A program made the translations under genes and the position numbers. A DNA stretch of 64,000 nucleotides, taken from Bradyrhizobium sp. 186. GTDB lineage: Bacteria > Pseudomonadota > Alphaproteobacteria > Rhizobiales > Xanthobacteraceae. Within the stretch, counting starts at the first letter, position 1. Each line of letters begins with the position of its first letter. Below the pieces are notes generated by a model. The model did not search any database and was not told where the DNA came from. It saw only the letters and a list, made by a program, of their open reading frames with translations. The stretch lies in contig NZ_CP082164.1 in assembly GCF_023101685.1 (NCBI RefSeq), positions 1,550,001-1,614,000 on the forward strand. The letters run 5' to 3'. Below are positions 8,860 through 16,943 of the stretch, in pieces.

Positions 8860-9090
8860 TCAGACGGACGATGCGCTCGCTTGTTCCGCGTCGGGATCTC
8901 CCAGTGCGGCGGCGTGTTCTTCCACCGCCGTCACGCCCTTTGCGGTGAGCTCGAACAGATCGCCGTCCTTCACGACATAGCCGCCGGCGATCAGCTCGCC
9001 GATCTTGCCGTGCCGGTCGTCCGCAAAGGCAACGGACTGGCTGATGTCTCTCAGGATGGTGAGGTGTTCGTCGCGCAGCATGTCTGACAT
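8860..9090 (-). CDS. Small hypothetical protein, winged-helix-like
   Basis: 76 aa starting at ATG 9090 with TTTGGAG upstream. The sequence MLRDEHLTILRDISQSVAF, then GKIGELIAGGYVVKDGDLFELTAKGVTAVEEHA, has the helix-then-beta-wing pattern of small winged-helix domains (ELIAGGYV, turn, LFELTAKG). DNA binding is a guess. No membrane segment. It lies between two cysteine-rich secreted proteins on the same strand, and the GC-rich C-terminal tail is poorly ordered. Confidence 0.6.
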   Translation of the reverse strand: MSDMLRDEHLTILRDISQSVAFADDRHGKIGELIAGGYVVKDGDLFELTAKGVTAVEEHAAALGDPDAEQASASSV

Positions 9091-9115
9091 CTCAGATCTC
9101 CAAAGGGCTTGATCC

Positions 9116-9358
9116 TTACATGCCGTGACTCGCGAACACCTTGCTGCAAGACCTCGACAGCTTGGCTCGGTTGGCTTGCAGGCAGCTCTGCACCGCACCG
9201 TCATTGCCGAGGTCCTTGCGGCACAGCCGCGAGGCATCGCGCGAGCAGGCCTGCTGTTCCTGCGGCGTACCGCCGTGACCTTGCGCGAGAGCCGGCGCGT
9301 TCGACAGGCCGCTCAGGGCCGTCAGCGTGATCGTCGCCAGAAGAAATTTACGGGACAT
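9116..9358 (-). CDS. Small secreted cysteine-rich protein, second copy
   Basis: 80 aa. Signal peptide MSRKFLLATITLTALSGLSNAPALA, cleavage before QGHGG. The mature part contains the same four-cysteine unit as 8328-8603: ACSRDASRLCRKDLGNDGAVQSCLQANRAKLSRSCSKVF. The two proteins share little outside the cysteine pattern, so they are old paralogues rather than a recent duplication. Likely periplasmic with two disulfides. Function unknown. Confidence 0.78.
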   Translation of the reverse strand: MSRKFLLATITLTALSGLSNAPALAQGHGGTPQEQQACSRDASRLCRKDLGNDGAVQSCLQANRAKLSRSCSKVFASHGM

Positions 9359-9503
9359 CGGCGGCTCCTGTCACTGGGTGAAGTTCAGGTCCTGTCTGAA
9401 CTCGTCGCCTTGCCGCTTGTTCCCCCTCGGGCAGAGACCGTGGCCCCGCTATTCAAGGTTCCCGCGGCACTGCTATAACAGCAGCGAAGTATGAGGGTAC
9501 TTG

Positions 9504-9929
9504 ATGAAACGCTATCTGGTGTTTGCGCTGGTTGGCCCGTTCGCGGGCGGGTTCCTGCTGCTGCTGACGACGACCTACCAGTCCGGCTATTGGGCGCAGA
9601 CCAGTCTCGGCGAGGTCGGCAAGCTATTCGTGGTGTTCTTCAAGACCCTGCAATACAGCTACCTGTTCGGCTTCCTGCCCTCGCTGATGATCGGCGCAGT
9701 CGACGACATCCTGACCCACATCAGGCGGATCGGCCCGGTGCTGCGGATGCTGCTGATCGGCCTGTTCGCCTTCATCCTGGCCTCGCTGACCTACAGCTCG
9801 CGCGGGCCGGACTCGGGCGCGGTGCAGTTCATCCTGTACGGCCTGGTCGGATTCGTGCCGGCGGTGGTGTCATCCTGGTTCGTGCACAAATATGTCGATG
9901 AGCCGCATCCGGCGGCAGCACCGACCTGA
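9504..9929 (+). CDS. Small four-helix membrane protein of unknown function
   Basis: 141 aa with hydrophobic segments at MKRYLVFALVGPFAGGFLLLL, LQYSYLFGFLPSLMIGAV, VLRMLLIGLFAFILASLTY and FILYGLVGFVPAVVSSWFV. A GAGGG site lies 6 nt before ATG 9504, which is preferred to the overlapping TTG at 9501. The C-terminus is short and proline-rich. No catalytic motif is visible. It is close to the DUF4112 gene on the same strand, and the pair may be cotranscribed. Confidence 0.72.
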   Translation: MKRYLVFALVGPFAGGFLLLLTTTYQSGYWAQTSLGEVGKLFVVFFKTLQYSYLFGFLPSLMIGAVDDILTHIRRIGPVLRMLLIGLFAFILASLTYSSRGPDSGAVQFILYGLVGFVPAVVSSWFVHKYVDEPHPAAAPT

Positions 9930-9996
9930 GCGCGCGACCTTTGGGCGCGCCGCGGCAACCTCCGCCATGCTGGCGCGTTCCCTGAAGGCCATGACC

Positions 9997-10533
9997 ATGT
10001 CCGACGACGACATTCTTGCTCCGCGTCGATCCCGTTCGGGGAGCCGCTCGCGTGCGACCTCTTCGGGCGCCGAGGCGCGCGGGCCGATCATCGACCAGGA
10101 AGGCCACGAGATCCGTCCCGAAACGCTGGAGCAGGGCTTTCGCGAGTTTCGCTTCGAATTTGGGCAGGGCAACCCATTCGGCAATCTGACGCGCGAGCAG
10201 CGGATCGCACGGATCGAGGCGATCGCAAAGTTGCTGGACGTCGCCTTCATCCTGCCCGGCACCAATATCCGCTACGGCATCGACGGCCTGATCGGCCTGA
10301 TCCCGGTCGTCGGCGACATCATCACGACCGCGATCTCGCTGTGGCTGGTGCGCGAGGCCCGCGCGCTGGGCGCGCCCTGGTATCTCACGGCGCGCATGCT
10401 CGGCAATGTCGCGGTCGACGGCGTGGTCGGCATGGTGCCGTTCGCGGGCGACGCCTTCGACGTCATGTTCCGCGCCAACATGCGCAACGTCCGCCTCTTG
10501 CGTCGCTGGCTCGACAAGCAGCCGCGCATCTGA
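9997..10533 (+). CDS. DUF4112 family membrane protein
   Basis: 178 aa. The recognised block runs from about residue 70: RIEAIAKLLDVAFILPGTNIRYGIDGLIGLIPVVGDIITTAISLWLVREARALG, then NVAVDGVVGMVPFAGDAFDVMFRANMRNVRLL. Two GxxPxxGDxxD/T repeats are the hallmark of DUF4112. Two membrane helices are expected. The first 60 residues are basic and probably disordered. GAAGG 8 nt before ATG 9997 sets the start; an ATG at 9991 is also possible. Function is not known for the family. Confidence 0.85.
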   Translation: MSDDDILAPRRSRSGSRSRATSSGAEARGPIIDQEGHEIRPETLEQGFREFRFEFGQGNPFGNLTREQRIARIEAIAKLLDVAFILPGTNIRYGIDGLIGLIPVVGDIITTAISLWLVREARALGAPWYLTARMLGNVAVDGVVGMVPFAGDAFDVMFRANMRNVRLLRRWLDKQPRI

Positions 10534-10552
10534 GGCGCCTCTTCCCAAAACG

Positions 10553-10585
10553 CAAAAAGCGCGACGGCCTTTTGGCCATCGCGCT
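10553..10585 (-). terminator. Rho-independent terminator for the minus-strand gene at 10618-10911
   Basis: Read on the minus strand, AGCGCGATGGCC, AAAA loop and GGCCGTCGCGCT form a 12-bp stem with one G-T pair, followed by TTTTT. It lies 33 bp past the stop of the gene it serves and between two convergent genes. Confidence 0.8.
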
Positions 10586-10617
10586 CTCAACGCACATCGA
10601 AAGGCTTACGAAAAAGC

Positions 10618-10911
10618 TTACGCCGCGTCGGCGTCGGCGTTCGCGACCGGCTCGGGCTTGCGGTGACGGGGCAGCGGGAAGGCTTCGCTTTCGTAGAGCG
10701 AGCGGATGCCGTTCTGGTCGAAGCGCGCTTCCTCGACCTGGAGATAGGCGCCGTTCAGCGAATCCGTCGGCAACTGCTCCATCGCGAACTGCACGGCTTC
10801 GGCCGCGGTGCCGAAGCGGCGATAGGTGAAGCCTGCGCGCTTCTTCTTGCGGATCGCGGCGGGAAAGAGTTCGGCGGAGGTGTTGAAGTTGAACGGACGC
10901 AGTGGACGCAT
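10618..10911 (-). CDS. Conserved hypothetical protein
   Basis: 97 aa starting at ATG 10911, with GAGG nine bases upstream. The sequence [42 protein letters not shown], then [29 protein letters not shown], suggests a small alpha/beta protein that ends in a short Ala/Asp-rich tail. No signal peptide, membrane segment or known motif. It has its own terminator. I do not recognise a function. Confidence 0.65.
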   Translation of the reverse strand: MRPLRPFNFNTSAELFPAAIRKKKRAGFTYRRFGTAAEAVQFAMEQLPTDSLNGAYLQVEEARFDQNGIRSLYESEAFPLPRHRKPEPVANADADAA

Positions 10912-11123
10912 GGTCAAAGACCTCGTGATCTCTCTGGGGCTTTAAGCGCGTGGGGTTTGGCGGGCGGAGGCCACAATCGAGTGGGCCCGCCGCACACATC
11001 ATTTTCGTCCACTAATATAGGCCGATTTGACGAAATTGCGACCCCTGCGATGCGAGATGATGAATCCACGCATGGCAGCTCCGCGACTCGGAAAATCGTA
11101 ATAATATCAATAGTTTGAATGGT

Positions 11124-11288
11124 TTACAGCTTGCCGAGGAGCAGCAGCACGAGCAGCACCACGAGCACGAGGCCGCCGATCCCCATGCCGGAATGGCCCA
11201 TCCCGTAGCCATAGCCGCCGACGCGGCCTGACAGGCCGCCGACCAGATAGATGATCACCAGGATGATCAGGATGGTCCCAAGGGTCAT
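11124..11288 (-). CDS. DUF3309-type small membrane protein
   Basis: 54 aa. Two hydrophobic stretches (TLGTILIILVIIYLVGGL and GIGGLVLVVLLVLLLLGKL) are separated by a glycine-rich loop, GRVGGYGYGMGHSGMG. This is the typical form of DUF3309, a family of tiny inner-membrane proteins often linked to stress regulons. AGGGAGG five bases before ATG 11288 fixes the start. Role unknown. Confidence 0.75.
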   Translation of the reverse strand: MTLGTILIILVIIYLVGGLSGRVGGYGYGMGHSGMGIGGLVLVVLLVLLLLGKL

Positions 11289-11397
11289 GGCATCCTCCCT
11301 GGCGGCCGCCAATAAAGCGATGACCGGCCGCACCGCCTGAGAAGAAAAGCACATCACGCCGCCGGGTTCCATGACGGAACCCGGCGGCGTGCAAGGT

Positions 11398-11817
11398 TTA
11401 TTTCGGCTCGAGCTTCAGCGCGGCGGAATTGATGCAGTAGCGCAAGCCCGTCGGCCCGGGGCCGTCGGGGAAGACATGGCCGAGATGGCCGCTGCACTTG
11501 GCGCAGAGCACCTCGGTGCGGACCATGCCGTGGCTCACATCGCTCTCCTCGTCGATATGGCTCTCGGCGGCGGGCTGCGTGAAGCTCGGCCAGCCGCAGC
11601 CGGAATCGAACTTGGCGTCGGACTCGAACAGCACGTTGCCGCAACCCGCGCAGGTGTAGGTGCCGGCGCGGTGGTCGTGCTCATATTCGCCGGAGAAGGG
11701 ACGCTCGGTCGCCTTTTCCCGCAGCACGGCGTACTGCATCGGCGATAATTCCTGCCGCCATTGCTCTTCGCTCTTGATGACCTTGTCGTCTGTGGTTTTG
11801 GTCCTGGTGTCGGGCAT
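11398..11817 (-). CDS. msrB: Peptide methionine-(R)-S-oxide reductase MsrB
   Basis: 139 aa. Repairs methionine-R-sulfoxide in proteins. The zinc-binding pairs are CAGC (C56, C59) and CAKC (C105, C108). The signature GCGWPSF is at residues 73-79, and the catalytic cysteine is C128 in RYCINSAAL. No signal peptide, so it is cytoplasmic. GGGAG precedes the ATG. Together with the exported MsrA 34 nt upstream it covers both sulfoxide stereoisomers, and the two are probably cotranscribed. Confidence 0.96.
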   Translation of the reverse strand: MPDTRTKTTDDKVIKSEEQWRQELSPMQYAVLREKATERPFSGEYEHDHRAGTYTCAGCGNVLFESDAKFDSGCGWPSFTQPAAESHIDEESDVSHGMVRTEVLCAKCSGHLGHVFPDGPGPTGLRYCINSAALKLEPK

Positions 11818-11851
11818 GGGTCTCCCGTTTGATGAGTTGGTGACCTTGCGA

Positions 11852-12556
11852 TCAGTTGGTGGCCTTGCTGGCGCTCACCAGCGTCGGCTTCTCGATGTAG
11901 TTATCCGCGAACAGTTTTTTCAGGTTCTCGACCTTCGGGATATCGTTGTAGGCGATATAGGGCTGGCTCGGGTGCAGCGTCAGATAATCCTGGTGATAGG
12001 CCTCCGCCGGGTAGAACGCGTCCAGCGCGCCGACCTTGGTCACGATCGGCTTGTTGAAGACCTTGGCGCCGTTGAGCTGGGCGATATAGGCCTCCGCGAC
12101 CTTCTTCTGCTCGTCGGAGGTGGTGAAGATCGCCGAACGATATTGCGTGCCGGTGTCCGGGCCCTGGCGGTTGAACTGGGTCGGATCGTGCGCCACCGAG
12201 AAGTAGATCTGGAGGATCTTGCCGTAGGAGATCTTCCTCGGATCGTATTTGATCTCGACCGATTCCGCGTGGCCCGTCGTGCCGGACGAGACGCTGCGGT
12301 AGTCGGCGGTCGCCTTGGTGCCACCGGCATAGCCGGAGACCGCGTTGACGACGCCTGCGGTGTGCTGGAACACGCCCTGCACGCCCCAGAAACAGCCGCC
12401 GGCGATCACGGCGGTCTGGATGCCGTTCGCGGGCGCTGCATCCATGGTGGGGGCGGGGATCACGACCGCATCCTCGGCGGCCCGGGACGGCACGGCGAAG
12501 GCCAGCGTCAGGGCGGTGGTGGCGGCGAGCAGGGTCAGCAGGGCGGGTCGGCGCAT
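11852..12556 (-). CDS. msrA: Peptide methionine-(S)-S-oxide reductase MsrA, exported
   Basis: 234 aa. The catalytic motif GCFWGVQ places the active cysteine at C55. It is followed by [22 protein letters not shown] and [14 protein letters not shown] blocks of MsrA. Residues 1-27 ([20 protein letters not shown]...SRAA) form a clear signal peptide, so unlike cytoplasmic MsrA this one acts outside the inner membrane. Reductant delivery would then need a periplasmic thiol system. AGAGGA lies just before the ATG. The downstream msrB is cytoplasmic. Confidence 0.95.
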   Translation of the reverse strand: MRRPALLTLLAATTALTLAFAVPSRAAEDAVVIPAPTMDAAPANGIQTAVIAGGCFWGVQGVFQHTAGVVNAVSGYAGGTKATADYRSVSSGTTGHAESVEIKYDPRKISYGKILQIYFSVAHDPTQFNRQGPDTGTQYRSAIFTTSDEQKKVAEAYIAQLNGAKVFNKPIVTKVGALDAFYPAEAYHQDYLTLHPSQPYIAYNDIPKVENLKKLFADNYIEKPTLVSASKATN

Positions 12557-12806
12557 GGCGGATCCTCTTTCGAAGGTGTGACAAGTCTAGGGCGGTTGGG
12601 GCCGGGCGAACAGCCTGGCCGGCGGCGTTTTCGGTCACCTGAGATACGGACAAGCCGGCCGATTGTTACGCCGGGATGGACCACGAGGCTGTGAAAAGCG
12701 CGGGGTGGCGCCGCCCGGCTTGGCGGCAGCGGGGTCCCGGGGCTAGATGAACCCGTGTGATCGATGATCGATTTAAAGATGTGGTCGCTGGAGCTGATTT
12801 GACAAC

Positions 12807-14492
12807 ATGCTGCGCCTCGTTCCCCTTACACTTGTCGCTCTCGCCGCCTGTGCCTCGATCGCCGCGGCCGACCCCCAGCCCGGCGACGATCTCGCCACCT
12901 GCCGCGACCGCCAGGCTGATATGCAGGCAAGGGCGCAGGCCTGCGACAACCTGCTCAATGCCGACCGCGTCACCGGCAAGGACAAGGCGACCGCGCTCAC
13001 CGTGCGCGGCAACACGCTGATCAACAAGCGCGACTACGTCCACGCCATCGAGACCTTGTCCATGGCCCTCGACCTCGATGCCGATAACGTCGGGACGCTC
13101 AACCTGCGCGGCCTCGCCTATGAGCGCAAGGGCCAGGACGACCTCGCCATGGCCGACTACAACCTCGCGCTCCAGAAGCGCCCGACCTACGGCGTCCCCT
13201 ACAACAATCGCGGCATCATTCAGATGCGCAGGAAAGCACTGCAAAGTGCGCTCGACGATTTCACCCTGTCGATCAAATACGCGCCCAAGTTTCTGCTTGG
13301 CTATACCAATCGCGCCCGGGTCCGTACGCTGTTGAAGGACTATGACGGGGCGCTGGCAGACTTCGCCGACGCGGAGAAGATCGATCCGAACGCACAGCAG
13401 ATCACCGCCAATCGCTGCATGACCTACGGCATGATGGGCAAGTTCGACGAGGCGCTCGCCGACTGCAACGGATTGATCCAGAAGCTGCCGAAGTACCAGT
13501 ACGCCATCAACAACCGCGGCGACGTCTACATGATGAAGGGCGACATCGATGCCGCGCTGAAGGACTACAACACCGTCCTTCAGCTCAATCCGAACAACGT
13601 GCGCGCCCATTCCGGCCGGGGCCAGATCTATGAGCGCAAGCACGATCTCGCCCAGGCCCGCGCCGACTATCGCTCGGCTGCCTATGCGTTGACGGCATTC
13701 GACGAACTCGACGTCGCGCGCGCCCGCGCCAAGGCGCAGGAGCGGCTCGCCGCGCTCACGCCGCAAGCGACGGGGGGCGCCACCGGGCGCCGTGTCGCGC
13801 TGGTGATCGGCAACGGCGCCTACAAGAACGTCCATGCGCTGCCGAATCCGCCGCGCGATTCGAAGCTGGTGGCAACCGTGCTGCACGATCTCGGCTTCCA
13901 GACCGTGATGTCGACCAGCGACCTGACCCGCGACAAATTCTTCCAGACACTACAGGCGTTCGCGGAGGAAGCGGAGAAGGCGGATTGGGCGATGGTCTAT
14001 TATGCCGGACACGGTTTCGAGATCGGCGGCGTGAACTATCTCGTTCCGGTCGACGCCAAGCTTTCGGCCGACAAGGACGCCGAGACCGAAGCGGTGGCGC
14101 TGGAGCAGGTGATCGCAGCTGTGGGGGCGGCCCGAAAAGTGCGTCTCGTCGTCCTGGACGCGTGCCGCGACAATCCGTTCGCGCCGACCATGCAGCGCAC
14201 GCTGTCGCTCAAACTGGTCGACAAGGGCTTTTCCAACATAGAGCCCGGCGCAGGCTTCATGGTGGTCTACGCCGCCAAGCACGGCGAGACTGCGATGGAC
14301 GGCGACGGCGGCGCCAACAGCCCCTTCGCCACCGCGCTCGCCCGCGACATCAAGGAGCCGCGCGTCGAGATCAGAAAGCTGTTCGACATCATCCGCGACG
14401 ACGTCTGGTCCGCAACCAAGCACGGCCAGCAGCCGTTCACGTACGGGTCGCCGCCGGGGCGGGAGGATTTTTTCTTTGTCGCGGGGAAGTGA
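12807..14492 (+). CDS. Secreted TPR-caspase (peptidase C14-like) protein
   Basis: 561 aa. Signal peptide MLRLVPLTLVALAACASIAAA. Residues about 60-300 are a series of TPR repeats (for example NVGTLNLRGLAYERKGQDDLAMADYNLAL). The C-terminal half is a caspase-like domain: RRVALVIGNGAYKN opens it, the catalytic histidine is H402 in YYAGHGFEIGG, and the catalytic cysteine is C453 in VVLDACRDNPF. Such proteins cleave after basic residues or serve as pseudoenzymes. The domain order suggests TPR-guided substrate selection in the periplasm. It is divergent from msrA. Confidence 0.9.
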   Translation: MLRLVPLTLVALAACASIAAADPQPGDDLATCRDRQADMQARAQACDNLLNADRVTGKDKATALTVRGNTLINKRDYVHAIETLSMALDLDADNVGTLNLRGLAYERKGQDDLAMADYNLALQKRPTYGVPYNNRGIIQMRRKALQSALDDFTLSIKYAPKFLLGYTNRARVRTLLKDYDGALADFADAEKIDPNAQQITANRCMTYGMMGKFDEALADCNGLIQKLPKYQYAINNRGDVYMMKGDIDAALKDYNTVLQLNPNNVRAHSGRGQIYERKHDLAQARADYRSAAYALTAFDELDVARARAKAQERLAALTPQATGGATGRRVALVIGNGAYKNVHALPNPPRDSKLVATVLHDLGFQTVMSTSDLTRDKFFQTLQAFAEEAEKADWAMVYYAGHGFEIGGVNYLVPVDAKLSADKDAETEAVALEQVIAAVGAARKVRLVVLDACRDNPFAPTMQRTLSLKLVDKGFSNIEPGAGFMVVYAAKHGETAMDGDGGANSPFATALARDIKEPRVEIRKLFDIIRDDVWSATKHGQQPFTYGSPPGREDFFFVAGK

Positions 14493-14520
14493 CGACGTGG
14501 CTTGCGCAGCAAGACAAGTC

Positions 14521-14600
14521 GTCATTCCGGGGCGATGCGAAGCATCGAACCCGGAATCTCGAGATTCCGGGTTCGGCTCTTCGAGCCGCCCCGGAATGAC
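14521..14600. repeat. Nested intergenic palindrome
   Basis: Outer arms 14521-14534 and 14587-14600 are exact inverted copies (14 bp, beginning GTCATTCCGG). Inside them a second perfect palindrome is centred on CTCGAG near 14560, with CCCGGAATCT on one side. The element lies between convergent genes ending at 14492 and 14609, and could form a cruciform or terminate transcripts both ways. Confidence 0.8.
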
Positions 14601-14608
14601 GGAGTGGA

Positions 14609-15724
14609 TCACACCACAATGCTCAACCGCTTCGCCGCCCGCGTGATGCCCGTGTACAGCCACCTGGCCCGGCTCTCCTGGAACGCAAAGCTCTCGTCGA
14701 ACAGCACAACGTCGTCCCATTGCGAGCCCTGCGACTTGTGCACGGTCAGCACATAGCCGAAGTCGAACTCGTCATAGGGTTTGCGCTGCTCCCAGGCGAT
14801 CTGCTCGATGCCGCCCTCGAAGCAGTCGGCGCGCACGGAGACTTTCGTCACCTTGTGGCCAAGATCCTCGTCCGGCGACAGCCGCATGCTGAGGATGCGC
14901 GATTTCGAGCGCGAGGTGTTGCGCGACTTCACGCGCCACAGGCCGCCGTTGAACAGGCCTTTCTTGCGGTTGTTGCGCAGGCACACCAGCTTGTCGCCGG
15001 CGACCGGAAACTGGTCCTCGATGTTCTGGCGTTGCCGCACCCGCATGTTGTAGGCGCGGCGGGTGTTGTTGCGGCCGACCAGGACCTGGTCGGCGCCCAT
15101 GACGCGGTCGGGGTCGAGCTCCTTGCGCGACACCACCTCGCTCTCGCCGTAACGGCCGATGTCGAGCTCGCGGCCTTCGCGGACGTCCATCGACATCCGC
15201 ACGATCGGATCGTCCTGGGCCTGGCGGTGCACTTCGCTCAGCATCGCGTCGGGCTCGGTATTGGTGAAGAAGCCGGCGCCCTGGATCGGGGGCAGCTGCG
15301 CGGGATCCCCCAGCACCAGCAGCGGGCAGTCGAACGACATCAGGTCGCGCCCCAGTTCGGCATCGACCATCGAGCATTCGTCGATCACGATCAGCTTGGC
15401 CTTGGACGCCGGCGCATCGTCCCAGAGCTCGAAGCTCGGCTGCTCCTCGCCGGATTCGCGGGCGCGGTAGATCAGGGAATGGATGGTGGAGGCGTCGTCG
15501 CAACCCTTGTTGCGCATCACCAGCGCGGCCTTGCCGGTGAAGGCGGCGAACTTCACCTCGCCGTCGACGCCGTCGGCGATGTGCCGCGCCAGCGTGGTCT
15601 TGCCGGTGCCGGCAAAGCCGAACAGGCGGAACACCGGCGGCGTGCCGTTGCGGCCGGGTTTTGCCTTGAGCCAATCGCCAACGGCTTTTAGCGCGGCATC
15701 CTGATGCGGGGTGAATGTCGGCAT
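14609..15724 (-). CDS. RecD-like ATP-dependent DNA helicase
   Basis: 371 aa, short for RecD2. Walker A is GFAGTGKTT and motif II is VIDECSMVD, followed by LVLGDPAQLPPI (motif III). The C-terminal UvrD-like block reads YVLTVHKSQGSQWDDVVLFDES, ending with LYTGITRAAKRLSIV. This is a minimal SF1B helicase of the kind found alone in alphaproteobacteria and some phages, without RecB or RecC. ATG 15724 is chosen because the sequence MPTFTPHQDAALKAVGDWL is the natural start; the upstream extension is basic and unlike the family. Confidence 0.92.
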   Translation of the reverse strand: MPTFTPHQDAALKAVGDWLKAKPGRNGTPPVFRLFGFAGTGKTTLARHIADGVDGEVKFAAFTGKAALVMRNKGCDDASTIHSLIYRARESGEEQPSFELWDDAPASKAKLIVIDECSMVDAELGRDLMSFDCPLLVLGDPAQLPPIQGAGFFTNTEPDAMLSEVHRQAQDDPIVRMSMDVREGRELDIGRYGESEVVSRKELDPDRVMGADQVLVGRNNTRRAYNMRVRQRQNIEDQFPVAGDKLVCLRNNRKKGLFNGGLWRVKSRNTSRSKSRILSMRLSPDEDLGHKVTKVSVRADCFEGGIEQIAWEQRKPYDEFDFGYVLTVHKSQGSQWDDVVLFDESFAFQESRARWLYTGITRAAKRLSIVV

Positions 15725-15822
15725 TTTGTGTCTTGAGGAAGGGCGAAATCGACCGATTCGCCATCCCCCAAAACTAACCATTCCCCCCGCCGGTTCAAGC
15801 GGTGCAAAATCCTACTCCCGCC

Positions 15823-16476
15823 CTATTGCCAGCCGGGAACGCCGCGCATGTCGGGCAGATGGTGGGCGATGCCCTTGTGGCAGTCGATGCAGGTCTTCTC
15901 CCCCGTGAACAGGAAGCGCTGGTGCGCGACCGAGGCCCGCGGCGACTGCTTGGTGATATCCATGGAATCGGCGCTGTGGCAGTTGCGGCATTCCAGGGAG
16001 TCATTGGCCTTGAAACGCGCCCATTCATGCGCCGCGAGCTCGAGCCGGTGGTCGAGGAATTTCTCCCGGGTGTCGATCGTGCCGAACAGCTTGCCCCAGA
16101 CTTCCTTGGAGGCCTGCATCTTGCGCGCGATCTTATCGGTCCAGTTGTGCGGAACGTGGCAGTCCGGGCAGGTCGCACGCACGCCGGAGCGGTTGGTGAA
16201 GTGGATGGTCGACTTCAGCTCGGCGTAGACGTTGTCCTTCATCTCGTGGCAGCCGGTGCAGAACTTTTCGGTGTTGGTGATCTCGAGCGCGGTGTTGAAG
16301 CCGCCCCAGAAGATCACGCCGGCCATAAAGCCCGCGAGCACCAGCACGCCGAGCCCAAACACCGAGCTCGGCCGGATCAGCACCTGCCAGAGCTCGCGCG
16401 CAAAGTCCCAGCTTCGCGCGATGAAGCCGCGCCTGGCCTTCAGCTTTTCGTTGGGCTCGCCAGCGGTCGTCGTCAT
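15823..16476 (-). CDS. napC: Membrane-anchored tetrahaem c-type cytochrome NapC
   Basis: 217 aa. One N-terminal membrane helix ([23 protein letters not shown]) is followed by four haem-binding motifs: CTGCH, CPDCH, CRNCH and CIDCH. It passes electrons from quinol to the periplasmic NapAB complex. It is the last gene of napEDABC. Its ATG at 16476 overlaps the end of napB, so translation is coupled. An upstream extension of the frame lies inside napB and is not real. Confidence 0.97.
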   Translation of the reverse strand: MTTTAGEPNEKLKARRGFIARSWDFARELWQVLIRPSSVFGLGVLVLAGFMAGVIFWGGFNTALEITNTEKFCTGCHEMKDNVYAELKSTIHFTNRSGVRATCPDCHVPHNWTDKIARKMQASKEVWGKLFGTIDTREKFLDHRLELAAHEWARFKANDSLECRNCHSADSMDITKQSPRASVAHQRFLFTGEKTCIDCHKGIAHHLPDMRGVPGWQ

Positions 16477-16943
16477 CGGCGGCCACCGGGGCTTGCGCGC
16501 GACAGCAGCGTGTCGATGTCGGTGAAGTCGTTGCTGACGGGCGGCGTGGCGGTGTTCTGCGGCACGTGGCACTCCGTGCAGAAGAAGCGTCGCGGCGAAA
16601 TCGAGGCCAGGAACTGTCCGTCACGGTCCATGAAATGCGTGATCGAGACCATCGGCGCCTGCGATTCCGCGATGCGCGCCCGCGCATGGCAGGACAGGCA
16701 TTTGTTGCCGTTGAGGTCGATCTGGTAACCGTCGATCATGTGCGAGATCACCGGCGGCTGCTCCGGATAGTTGCGCACCTCCCTCTCGGAGGTGTTGCGG
16801 TTCGGCAGCATCCGCGGCGCCGGGCCCTCGTCGTTGAGCGGCGTCGGGCCGCGCAGGCCGGAGGTCACCGTCTGCGCGGTCAGCGAGCTCGCGCCCGCGG
16901 CGATCGCGAACGCGAGCAGGACAATTGCGGATCGCTTCATCAT
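16473..16943 (-). CDS. napB: Dihaem cytochrome subunit NapB
   Basis: 156 aa. A signal peptide ([24 protein letters not shown]) leads to a periplasmic domain with two haem sites, CLSCH and CTECH, and the family blocks [17 protein letters not shown] and [20 protein letters not shown]. NapB relays electrons from NapC to NapA. Its start overlaps the napA stop in an ATGA arrangement (16940-16943), showing translational coupling. Confidence 0.97.
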   Translation of the reverse strand: MMKRSAIVLLAFAIAAGASSLTAQTVTSGLRGPTPLNDEGPAPRMLPNRNTSEREVRNYPEQPPVISHMIDGYQIDLNGNKCLSCHARARIAESQAPMVSITHFMDRDGQFLASISPRRFFCTECHVPQNTATPPVSNDFTDIDTLLSRASPGGRR

